A DNA stretch of 64,000 nucleotides from Sipunculus nudus (taxonomy: Eukaryota; Annelida; Sipuncula; Golfingiida; Sipunculidae): the NCBI GenBank assembly GCA_026874595.1, contig CM049307.1, forward strand, positions 49,751,178 to 49,815,177, read 5' to 3'. The translations under genes were made by a program, and so were the position numbers. Positions 33,046-43,964 of the stretch are shown in pieces. Below the pieces are notes generated by a model, which saw nothing but the letters and a program-made list of their open reading frames with translations, was not told the origin of the DNA and did not search any database. The first letter of the stretch is position 1. Every line of letters begins with the position of its first letter.

Positions 33046-36000
33046 CCCCCTTGGCAGCCGCTAAATGCAACTAATGTATGACCGTATCGCATAAGTGTAT
33101 TAGACAGAGCAAATGTTCCGCACGTAAACTATACGTACGTCTATCGAGGTATGGAAAGCGTTTTATTCCACATATTGTTTATATAACCATAATTTATAAC
33201 GGCCTGGCACAGCTAAGAGGGATGCGTTTATTGGATATCGCGCTTTCGTCCCAGCTTTTCTTCTAGTCATTTTTTTTTTATTATTTTGTTAACAACACCT
33301 CGTTTTCTGATCAGGATAATTTAAAACAAATATGTGGTCATTTCAATTAATGGGTGCTAAAATTAGCCACAGAGTTTTACCATTATTCTCTCCGCGTACA
33401 TATATATAAGTGCGCCGCATTGTTCGCAGTCTTCAGTATACGCGGATCTGCCAGTTGCCAAAGTTACTAAACCTTTAATAATTCATGCCGGGGTCAGTAG
33501 CTCGATGAATAATCTAGTAAGCATATCTAGGCTCGTAAACCAGTGTTGGTGACGAGTACTTGCAACAGTATTTAACATTTATTACAGTTAACTACATTAA
33601 CATGATAAGACTACATTGGATTAAACAAGCCGAGCAAAACTATTATGCTATATCCACTAACTAATACAGGTCTCTGTCAGCAGAAACACCTCTAGGTATC
33701 GGTAAATGAAATTATCACCAAAATTTTAAATCCAAATAGTTAATTCACGCTGCGCCTGTTGCGTTTCACCCTACGAATGAGTCTAAAACTTCATTAATAT
33801 ATAACATGTTACATATAAATCGGCTTGCCGTTTGGACATCCCCACATATTAGTGTGCACCGAAAAGAAAATAAAAAGTTACTATTTACTTCCTTGAACCT
33901 CCGTCCTTAGAGATAAATCTGATTGGATTTAAACTTGTAAGCTAAACTTGAAATGTAATAATTGTAAAATGGCATGACACAGTCAGGTTTATTTTTTTTT
34001 TTGTTTGATTATCATGTTTTTCTCCTTCTTATCTCGTAGTGACAATATATGCCATATGTTGATTATTATTGCTGTATTGTACACTGTCTAACATGGAACT
34101 CTTCGACGGTCTTCCGTCCATTCAAATGGGCTCCGGGGATGCGCAGTGCATTCATTCATATTAAGAAATTTCTAATTAAGTAAAGTGAAATGGTATTAGT
34201 TTTCTATGATGTTTATATTTGACAATTCTGGAGTCTTGCACTGTCTAGTTTAACTTAGGTAAAGGATCCAAATGACATTATGATCGCATACATACGTGTT
34301 TTAAAGTATTGTCTTCAGGTTATGGTAGCACTATAAAATAAATCAATAGTATATTAAAAGCAAATTTATGGTGATATCAAAGTAGCGTTATAGAGGACTG
34401 GTTGTCAGATCCTTACATTATTGGCGTAGATAAATCCGGCCCATGACTGTAAACTCATAACACAGACTTGGAGGCAATAGTCACACAAGCTGCCAAGCTG
34501 TTTCCAGGTTATCCTGAATGAGGCTGTTCCATTATGGTGCTAATTACATATTGATATTTCCAAAGATCGGATAAGAGTAATTTTTCTTTTATTTTTGTTA
34601 CGTTTGTACATTTGACTTACTTCCATGAAGGAATTTCTTCACTGTGGCAAAATAACATTACTTAGTTTTACTGCTTGTGGTCGAATCAAACGTTAGAAAT
34701 CTTTTTATCTTTCTTTCTTGCAATCATTTCTGTATCAGTGAGAATAAACATTTCCTTTGTCGCAGGGTAAATATAAATGACGCAGTTTTCTCGTTAATCA
34801 TGACATTATTTTTTACTTTGAGGGCTTTACCGCTTAAGCAGCTACCGAAAAGGAAGTCGTCTCTGTACAGTTCCCTTCCCGTGTCGTTCCTAATTTGATG
34901 AAAGCGGTTTACATTTGATGTATTTTACATCATCCATAGTGGTCCAGGAATTTATATACGGGATTACAGTCTATTAAACCAGTGGTGAACGTAGAATCCA
35001 AAGGGCCTAGACAATGAGGAGGAAAAGGACAAAGCCACCAGTCTTTAAACCAAGAGACCACTGTTAAGTTGCCTCATTCTGGATTACAACCATATTACGT
35101 AAGGTGACGGATTATACCACGTAAGAGGTCTAAATAATTGCAGTGTTGTGTATTACAGCACATGATCCTGGTATCTGACTGACTGCTTGAAAGTGAAGTC
35201 GGCGCTCCAGCATGTCACAGGTCTCCGGAAATCCGGCCCGCAATGCCTCCTTCAGCAACGACAAAGTTTGACAGATTGAGTCGGTATATTCAGTTAGGTA
35301 TTTAAGGCGAAAATAGAAGATACTGATAGAGTTGAAGATCGTTGTGAGAGAGGTGGAGGAAGCCGGAAAACCCGGAGATAATCCTGGTATCTTTAGATAT
35401 TAAATATATAAGGTATACTTAATCTATAAATATTAAATATACCTTGTATACCTTTATAAATTATATATTTGATAAATTAAACAAGCAATCTTTAAAGTGG
35501 TATTTATATATTTGTATGCCAGGTGACGTGATTTAGCAAATTTTAATCAGCTACCAATGTGCGACATTTATTACAACTCGCCCATTTTGATTATTAGGCA
35601 ACGCCTACATTAAAGACGTTTTATTTCACTGTGAAACAGTAAAACTCTCGGGTTTATGTCTCCTTTGTCGTAGGCTGAGACCAGCTATACGACTTTACCC
35701 CTCCAGATGTAGGCGTTATATCCGTTAGGGACGTTGTTGCGAAATGAATTGTGACCAATAAAACACGTATTTCCCAGACGATTGGTGTTGGCCTAAGGTT
35801 GCTCACAAAGGACATTTTATTCTTCTAGAGCTTTAGAACAGAATTATTCATACTCTAGTCAAGACAAAATAACTGATGAAAAACCCGGTTGGCAAGATAA
35901 CAAGGCTAGGAGATATAAATATATAGCGACTCTTAAAGACTTAAATATGTGCACTGCCCCTGTAAATACCCTGTTTTATCTAGCCAATATATCACTGTTA

Positions 36001-36169
36001 TATCAATCACTGTTTCTCCTAAGACAATGTCAGCATTATTAGAAAGACATTCTGTTTCACAGAAAAATAAAAAAAAGTCACAGTGTCAATGAAGAAAAAG
36101 AAATACTTTATCGAATATGAGCTAGATGTCTTGAAATAGACGGTAAAATCTTCATATTTTAAACTGAAC

Positions 36170-37345
36170 CGAAAAAGAGACCATATTGTATAAAAATTAA
36201 AGCTTCATGGTTGATAAATGAATGGATACTTTGTACAAATGCAATTACAAATTTTGATGCACAGCGTTTGCGATGGAATGTTTTTGGCTATTAATTGGGC
36301 ATGAAAATGGCGACTCATTGACGTCAATGTTGTAAAATGTTTTTGACATTTTTTTGCACATCAGCAAAGATGATATTCGGATTTTACAATATTATGTCAG
36401 GCAAACCCGTACGTGGCAGCCATTGTAATACCTTATAGACATCCAATAACGCATCGAAACATAAATGGTCCACTTTTTCCACCCAAGATATTTACACTTA
36501 TACTCTTGTGCATGGCTGCAGTCATTGATACACGCAAGCAATTCAACTTCACAGTAATTTGTTTCCTTAGTAATTCATGCAAAGGTTGGATAAATCTTGA
36601 ATAATCTAGCAGTAAGTGTGTCTTCGCTAGTACATTTATGTTGCTCCCAGAACGCATGGAACATTCAGCATTATTGTCACATCTCTTATCCTTTTACGAC
36701 AAGATAAAATAATAGAACGTCCCTGCCATGATAAGCATCATGTGTATATTACTATGTTTATTTGAGTTATTGAAAGACATTGGTAAATCTATGTGATCAT
36801 AATTAACCTTGTACAATTTAAAATACGATTGAGATCGTCATTTCTTTAAGCCTTTTCCTCGAGTTTAATTAAACACATGCACTAAAAAACGCCAACTCTT
36901 TGTAAACATTCAACGCGTACTTAAGAATATTGCACTTGAATAAAATGTCTTAAATGCAAATCATAATATATGCACGTAAAGTGTCGCGTTGCATTTTTTT
37001 ATTTGTTGTAACAAAGTCCTTGGTTTCTAGAATACATATACTTTTTAAAGTGGAGAAATCTGCATATTTTGCAATAAAAATGACACAAACGATCCAGTAT
37101 CAGCATTCACGAACGACACTGAAGTACAAATGGACTAAATACCTTGCGGACACAATACCAAATTAAGGAAAACAATAACCTAGCTGAATTCGTATTGACG
37201 ACAGGATTCTTTAAAATAGATACCGGTACCTTTATTTAGCCACTAGCTTATTTAACATAAACAAAAACATAAACATAAACTTAAAATTCCTCGTGATATG
37301 AAAGTCATTTACAATTATATACTGTTCGAACTTCCAAAGCCCATT
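36170..37345. other. No recognised feature
   Basis: AT-rich sequence between the end of the X alignment and the repeat tract at 37353. Frames of 63, 74 and 70 codons are not conserved and match no domain I know. AAACAT is repeated four times near 37256-37285. Confidence 0.45.
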
Positions 37346-37352
37346 TATCTTT

Positions 37353-38340
37353 TTAGCTCAGCTGACTGAAAGTCATCTGAGCTATAGTGATCACTCCTTG
37401 TCCGTCGTCCGTCTGTCCGTCTGTCCGTCCGTTAACCAGGCACAAATCGTAACCGCTGAACCTAGAACCTTGTAACTTGGGATTCTGAGAGGTCCATGAA
37501 AAATCTCCTTGGAAACCAGAAATTAGGTCTCTGTTACCCATATCCTTCGAGCTATGGGGCCCCAAAGTACCCCCCAGAAAAGTCAAAAATTTCATACAAA
37601 AACTTCAATATCTCATTAACTACTTGACTGATGGTCATGATTTTTGGCATACGTATTGATCATGTGATGTTCCATCACTTCCTGCAGACTGGTGGCGCCA
37701 CCTGAATTTTTCGATTTTTTACGAATTTAAAAATGTGAACAGCTGTTAACAGGGCACAAATCATAAAGACTGGACCTAGAATCTTCATTCTTGACACACT
37801 GAGAGGTCCATAAAAAGTCTGCATGGATACCTGAAATAAGGTCTCTGTTTCCCATATCCTTTGAGCTATGGGGGGCTCCCAATAACTCCCCAGAATAATG
37901 GAAAATTTGATAAAAACAAACTGCAACATCTCAATAACTACAACACTGATGGTCATGATTTTTGGCATACATATTGATCAAGAGGTGTTTCATCAGTACC
38001 TGCAGACTGGGTGCGCCACCTCTATTTTTTTTCAAATTTTTACGATTTTTTTTCTCTTTTTTTGATACCTTTAAAGATGTGGTTAACTGTCAACAGGGTA
38101 CAAATCGCAACAACTGGACCTAGAATCTTCATTCTTGTCATGCAAGAAGGCCCATGAAAAGTGCCCGTGGAAACTTAAAATTAGGTCTCTGTTACCCATA
38201 TCCTTCAAGCTATAGGACTCCGAAGTATCCCTCAGAATATGGACAATTTGAAACAAAAAAAGCTGAAGTATCTGAACAACTAATGGGCAGATCACCATAA
38301 TTCTTTGCATGGATATTGATGTTTGTAAGTGTTTTTATTA
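37353..38340 (+). repeat. Mollusc-type repeat: hairpin head, GTCC/GTCT run and three 315-345-bp units
   Basis: Starts with a hairpin, TAGCTCAGCTGACT at 37355 facing AGTCATCTGAGCTA at 37372 (one mismatch), then GTCCGTC/TGTCC runs at 37400-37432. Three units follow, opening GTTAACCAGGCACAAATC (37431), GTTAACAGGGCACAAATC (37746) and GTCAACAGGGTACAAATC (about 38086). Each contains TAGGTCTCTGTTACCCATATCCTT-like and CTGCAGACTGGTGGCGCCACCT-like phrases. The overlapping minus-strand frames of 80, 97 and 75 codons are simply the three repeat units read backwards. The layout recalls a repeat family common in bivalves. Function unknown. Confidence 0.75.
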
Positions 38341-38344
38341 GTTT

Positions 38345-39900
38345 CTGCAGACTGGTGGAGCCACCTGTATTTTTGTACCCGCCAAAACGAAGTTTTTGTG
38401 GATACTATGTTTTTGACCGGGTTCCTCCGCCGTTGCCGCGTTCGTTTCCAGAGAGCTCCTCTGGGACTTGATTTTATCAGCTTTCCAAGCTCATATCTCG
38501 GGAACCGTTTGACTGATCAGGAAATAAAATTTATACTAATGTAGCCCTTGCATAGCTCTATAACATACACAAAACATGGTGGCGCCACCTGTAACCATGT
38601 TTGCACAGTGTCCATCTGTTCATCTGCCTTTGGTTAAAATCACTCATATCTCTGCAGTGAATTGACTAATTCACCTGAAATTCGGCATGCGTATACATCC
38701 TGGATAGCTTTCTTGATTTTATGACAGGTGGCGCCACCTACATTCTCATTCACGCTGATGACATCCAAGCTCATATTTCGGGAACCGTTTGACCGATCGG
38801 GCCAAAATTTTGCATCTATATAGATCTAACATAGCTCTTTATCATACGCTAAACTAGTGGCGCCACCTGCAACCATTTTTGCACAGCGTCTGTCTGTTTG
38901 TCTGCCGTGCAATAATGTCACTCATATCTCGGCAGTGGTTTGACATATCTGCCTAAAATTTTGCAGTTTTATACATCCTGGATAGCTTTCTTGATTTTAT
39001 GACAGGTAGCGCCACCTACATTCTAGTTAACGCTGATGACATCCAAGCTCATATCTCGGGAACCGTTTGACCGATCGGGCCAAAATTTTGCATGTGTATA
39101 GATCTAACATAGCTCTTTATCATACACAAAACTGGTGGCACCACCTGCAACCATTTTTGCACAGCGTCTGTCTGTTTGTCTGCCGTGCAATAAAGTCACT
39201 CACATCTTGGCAGTGGTTTGACATATCTGCCAAAAAGTTTGCAGTTTTATACATCCTGGATAGCTTTCTTGATTTTATGACAGGTGGCGCCACCTTTATT
39301 CTAGTTTATGCTGCAGACATCCAAGCTCATATCTCGGGAACCGTATGAACGATTGGGCCAAAATTTTGCATGTGTATAGATCTAACATAGGTCTTAATCA
39401 TACACAAAACTGGAGGGGCCACCTGCAACCATTTTTGCACATTTTGCACAGCGTCTGTCTGTTGGTCTGCCGTGGCCTAAAATCACTCATTTCTCTGTAG
39501 TGGTTTGACATAACTGCCTAAAATTTTGCAGGTTTATACATCCTGGATAGCTTTCTTTATTTTATGACAGGTGGCGCCACCTACATTCTAGTTAACGCTG
39601 CACACATCCAAGCTAATATCTCAGGAACCATTTGACCGATTGGGCCAAAATTGTGCTTGTGTTTAGATCTCACATAGGTCTTTATCATACACAAAACTGC
39701 AACCATTTTTGCACATCGTCTGTCTGTTTGTCTACCGTGGGCTAAAATCACTCATATCCATGTAGTGGTTTGACTTTTCTGCCTAAAATTTTGCATATGT
39801 ATACAACTTGGACAGCTTTCTGGATTTGTGGTAGGTTGCACAACCTACATACACATTTAGGCTGCAGACATCCATGCTAATATGCAACATACCTCACTCT
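38345..39900 (+). repeat. 278-bp tandem array with GGTGGCGCCACC palindromes
   Basis: Units begin at the phrase CATATCTCGGGAACCGTTTG at 38492, 38772, 39050, 39328 and 39615, with spacing 280, 278, 278 and 287 bp, then a decayed sixth start near 39880. Each unit holds two copies of a palindrome centred on GGCGCC, one in a CTGGTGGCGCCACCTGC context and one in an ACAGGTGGCGCCACCTAC context. The array directly continues the repeat at 37353. The 71- and 93-codon frames inside are repeat translations, not genes. Confidence 0.88.
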
Positions 39901-40760
39901 GTTTCCCCTTGCCACTCAATCCATGCCTCACTTCACTCTGATTTTGGCAGATACACGTAGTCACTTGTCGGCTACCCGTATTCTATTTTTTAAAGTTTAC
40001 ACATTTTTTCTCTATTTTTCAGATATATAAATACAGACTAAATCTTGGCCTGTTGGTTTATCTGTTTGATGCTTCAGTTGAATGGGTATCTACCATTCTG
40101 ATGATAAAATTTCCTTTTGTGAATCTCTTCCCAGTCAGCTGAGCGTCATGACCCATGGGTCACTTGTTGGTTGTAGTGATCAGAAGAATTTTATTTATAT
40201 ATTTCTATATTATTTGACGTCATGCAGAGAAAATTTGCTGAGGTTCAGAAGGCTCCTTTATATAACAATACTCAATATTTCTCCGTAAACACCATCAGTT
40301 AACAAATACTGAACTTTCTAAAGTATACAGACCTTTGTGAATAAAAAAAAAATAATGACCGTACGCTTGTAAGGAGTACCTTCATTTTATAGTCGATTTT
40401 CAAAATCAATGTTATCATGGAATAACACATTATACAAACTATAAATCTTTATGATCAATTTAGAAAACAGTGGCCTGAACATCATGAATCCATCTATATT
40501 CTGTGGTACTGTATAGGCTGCTTTTAAGACATTGACTGGAATGCACTAAATTCCTTGGCTACATATAACGCATATATTTATTTCCTCAATATACATTTAT
40601 TGCAGATTGCATTTATTACAGACACGTTTTGCATTTTTTTATCCTAGCAACAAGGTTAACTTAGCGACCCGCTTCACTGTTAGACGCCCCTACCCTCACA
40701 ATCGAAACATCTACTGGAATGCATTGGCAACGCAAATAAAAAGGATGTTTTAATGTCATT
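39900..40760. other. No recognised feature
   Basis: AT-rich sequence after the repeat tract. A 68-codon frame (40082-40288) is unassigned. Confidence 0.45.
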
Positions 40761-40764
40761 GTAA

Positions 40765-40890
40765 AGTACCATATCACCCCTGTTTAAGGTTAATCCGTCG
40801 CAAGTTGAATCTAACAATAGATAATTATCCCTCCGTAGATTGGCGTTATATTAGGGTTTGACTTTTACGGCCATTTGTGACATTGACCCT
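40765..40890 (+). repeat. Small fragment resembling X/Y 3' region (tentative)
   Basis: Phrases such as CCTCCGTAGATTGGCGTTATAT near 40830 and TTTGACTTTTACGGCCATTTGT near 40857 parallel X 35700-35725 and X2 42560-42610. Short and diverged, so the match could be partly chance. Confidence 0.4.
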
Positions 40891-40899
40891 AAGTAAAAA

Positions 40900-41384
40900 C
40901 ATTGAATATAACACAAAATTACAAGACTATTGGTTTTGTCCAAATATTGTCATAAAATCTCTCTATTTCTCTGAAGCTGTTGGGGAAACAATGGAAAGGC
41001 CTCACTCATCACTTGCGAAGACAATGATAGTAGATGTCAAATTAATCTATCACGCACAAATACGTACAATACCAAACAACAAAAAGTTAGTTTCGCCACG
41101 ATCAACTCTTTACGGCAACTATGTCAAGAACGCTTGATGATTAATAAACAATTGATAATAAATAGCGCTTGAAGAAAAGTAAACAATCCTAATGATTCAT
41201 TAGGTCTTTGTCGCGAAGAAAACTGATATCTGTTTGAAGGGTTAACATAAATTTTAATCCTTAATTCTTTGTTGATGTCATAAAATGGATGTTGATGTCT
41301 GCTCTTGTTGATGTTTTATATAATTCATTATATAGCCCTCGGGTTCATACAAAAACGCAGCCGATTACCCGCACGCTTATTTGC

Positions 41385-41448
<64 letters not shown>

Positions 41449-42400
41449 TAGTTGTATAGCCGAGTCGAGCCTGTAGTCGAAGTGTAATAGAAAGCCACAA
41501 GCTTGTATCATAAGCTTTCAGACTCGGACTGGAGGCGAAAACAAGCCATGGAAACTTAAGTGAAAGCGGCCCTAATTTTGTGTCTTCAGCCCCCAGCATT
41601 TATAATTAGTTTATACCTTCGGTCCACAGGTATCAAGATATTTTGAATTAATGGAACACGTGTGCACTTTAAGATCATTACTTCTAAATTAAATTCTAAA
41701 ATCACAAAATGTTTATATTATGGTGTGTGCATTTGATATGTTTTTTTTTCTTTGACCTTACGTGACCAGGGTCCATACATATCTACTGTTAAATTTAGCC
41801 TAAGAGGGTAAATTAATAATACACATTTGGCAAAATCAGTGGCTGTAATGACCACTACTGTGTCAGGAGCAATCCGAATGATCCTGTTCCAATATGGATC
41901 ATATCGCAAGTTGGCAATCCGCTATAGGACATCAATAGCGTCATTAATCTGGACTTTTGCCATTGATAGCAATAATGCGTTATTCTGTGTCATTCATCTA
42001 TTTTACAATGAAAGCATATCTGCATGTCAAAGGAACCCCAACGAGGTTTTCTTCAATCTCAGTATTATCGTCCTTTCATTCGGGTTTTATCGCTTTCTCG
42101 GCTGCCCTACACAGTAAAATGCTTAAGACTTCAGTTGTGCCATGTTCTTACGTTTCTCTTCTTAAAATTTAAGGGACAGTTTTATACAGCCCTGCTACCT
42201 TGACCTTTAAATGTATTGTCATTTGTAACATATTTATATCATCTTCGCATTTTAAATTATTATATGTTATAGGGTTGAATGAAGACTAATTATAACAGTA
42301 TATCAGGCAGATATATAACTGCTGCGAAAAACGGTAACTTGAACTTCATGAGCCAATCCCGATTCCCGCTTTGACAAAGATATAATACTTATATACAACC
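40900..42400. other. No recognised gene; contains the (TTA)n tract
   Basis: AT-rich. Several 60-96-codon frames overlap on both strands between 41718 and 42172, a typical sign of chance frames. I see no splice-bounded exon or domain. Confidence 0.45.
41385..41446. repeat. (TTA)n trinucleotide microsatellite with short (TA)n end
   Basis: About 18 TTA repeats followed by TATATATA. The 84-codon minus-strand frame across it is a poly-Asn artefact. Confidence 0.95.
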
Positions 42401-42459
42401 TGCCAACACGTTCTGCTGAGGTCCAGTGTTACACCCGTACTATACTCAGAACGAAACGC

Positions 42460-43370
42460 CCACTTCAACTGAACCTTTTTTTTTATATAGAAAAGCAAAC
42501 CATCTCGGTCCTGTTTATAGGTTCTTTGTCATTAGGCTGCATCTAAGAATAGTATAATGCCTCGTAGATAAGCTTTATATTTGATTTTGACTTTTATGGT
42601 TATTTGTTCCGTGGTGTTAAAGTTGCTTACGACCAATAAAACTCATGTTTAGCAGGTGATTCGTGTTGTTCCAAGGCCGGTAAAAAAATCATGACTTCTC
42701 TGGTACTATTGTGGTAACTGCATAACTAGCTTAATCAAAATCTAAGCAAAATAATGCTTTGATGCTGGCTATCTAAATATGGCTTAACGATGTGATCTTA
42801 ACCTAGCCAACAATAATATAATGCCATAGATATGTATTATCAGGATACGATCGTTAGGATGCAACAGGACAGAAAAGAAATAACAAGGAACGAATAGTCA
42901 TTTTACAAAAGTCTTCGTCTAAAAAAAGACACGTTGATATTAGACACGTTAGAATTCATTTCATCATTACATTATATTTGCAGATTTTGAAATGATAAAT
43001 GGGATAATAATGACAATCTATTTGAACAACTGACAGATGAGGCCTTATTGTTACTGGTATAAGTTATTTGATTATAAACGGTCAGGATTACTTTTTGGTG
43101 AATGTTTGACTCTCTCGCTCTCAGATATGGAGAGAAAGAGAGTAAAATTATTACACTTCGAAACATTTTTTTTTTCAAGAGAAGGGCAGGGCTTGTTATG
43201 TCTTATTACATGCAAATATAATTTCCCAGGGGATTCTTAGATGTCACCGGTAGAGCTAAGTATTATATCTTACCACAAGAGTTTTAAACCGGTAACTCTG
43301 TATTTTGTCCAGAGTTGTTAGACAGCACTATACCTTCCATAATACAAAGAATATGTATCTAAGAGATATC
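42460..43370 (+). repeat. Segmental duplication X2 (partial copy of the X/Y 3' part)
   Basis: Two stretches align: 42520-42700 with X 35640-35830 (ACGACCAATAAAACTCATG against GTGACCAATAAAACACG), and 42900-43320 with Y 48140-48560. The latter keeps AACAACTGACAG.TGAG, CAAGAGAAGGG, GGCTTGTTATGTCT and GGGGATTCTTAGATGTCACC. The end of X at 36165 is missing this last part, so X plus X2 together cover Y. Confidence 0.78.
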
Positions 43371-43379
43371 ATCATTTTT

Positions 43380-43459
43380 TTTAAACGGCTTTATTAAGAG
43401 AACCGTCGGCTGCTCGTTGTATGCGGCTGATCGGCAGAGACCCAGTTTGTCTCTCTCTC

Positions 43460-43504
<45 letters not shown>

Positions 43505-43940
43505 CTGCCTACGCAAACTACAAATGGGTGCGTTACAAAATAGGCCGTGGGCTTTGGTCTTACTTCTTGTGGTATGGCGTTGGTTGTATTACTCAACCAT
43601 GAGTAGATAATCTGTGCTTTATTCAATATGAAAGTTTCTACTGTTTTAGTTAATCCTTTGAGACTGGCTTAAGTCGTCTTGGAAAAAATATAACCAAGAG
43701 AAATAAGACTGTACATGTAACGTAGACGCATTAATAACATAAATGTCACCTCTAATGTTGGGAGGCAAGATTTTCTTTGGAGTTGTTTCCATATTTTTTC
43801 GTAAATATTTTATCATAAATCCTTTTCTGAATGTCATTTTCAAATACAAATATTGACAAAACAGATTTTTTCGGCCATGGGACATCCTACCGAAGACCCA
43901 GTTTACATGAGATGAGCTAAAAACCCTTCATATATCCCGA
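43380..43940 (+). repeat. P0: first copy of the P family (truncated)
   Basis: Aligns with P1 51530-52000 and P2 59160-59620. Shared order: a (CT)n tract, a GCCTACG-AAACTACAAATGGGTG phrase, an ATATGA phrase, GTAGACGCATTAATAAC (43722, 51791, 59388), then AAATGTCACCTCTAATG. It ends where Y begins. Confidence 0.75.
43449..43502. repeat. (CT)n microsatellite in P0
   Basis: About 54 bp of CT repeats with one CGTT interruption. The same aligned position holds (CT)25 in P1 (51541-51590) and only GTTTCTCTCTTA in P2, so the tract predates or recurred in P0 and P1. Confidence 0.93.
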
Positions 43941-43964
43941 AGTGATTTCTATACTAGCGTTATT

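Larger units (their letters stand above)
31345..36165 (+). repeat. Segmental duplication X (paralogue of Y, 43965-48120)
   Basis: Co-linear with Y. TTTCTCCTCTTATC lies at 31423 and 44033; TGGTCGACTC at 32079 and 44671; CCTTGGCAGCCGCTAA near 33048 and 45313; the TTAGYCACAGAG phrase near 33362 and 45650; ACTTCCATGAAGGAATT near 34618 and 46780; and GTGACCAATAAAACACG at 35751 and 47693. The offset between copies is about 12.6 kb, shrinking to 11.9 kb. X has about 0.35 kb extra at 32660-33045. No frame is preserved through the aligned length, although a 73-codon frame in X (34677-34898) lies in a segment that also aligns. Confidence 0.85.

Noticed and set aside
37353..38310. Three minus-strand frames of 75-97 codons in a row, possible repeated-domain protein
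   Set aside because: They are translations of the three tandem repeat units with differing frames and stops between them.
2572..39900. CRISPR-like or prokaryotic array interpretation of the regular repeats
   Set aside because: Units of 150-545 bp, microsatellites, SINE-like elements and the lack of dense coding all indicate a eukaryotic nuclear genome; no short repeat-spacer pattern is present.
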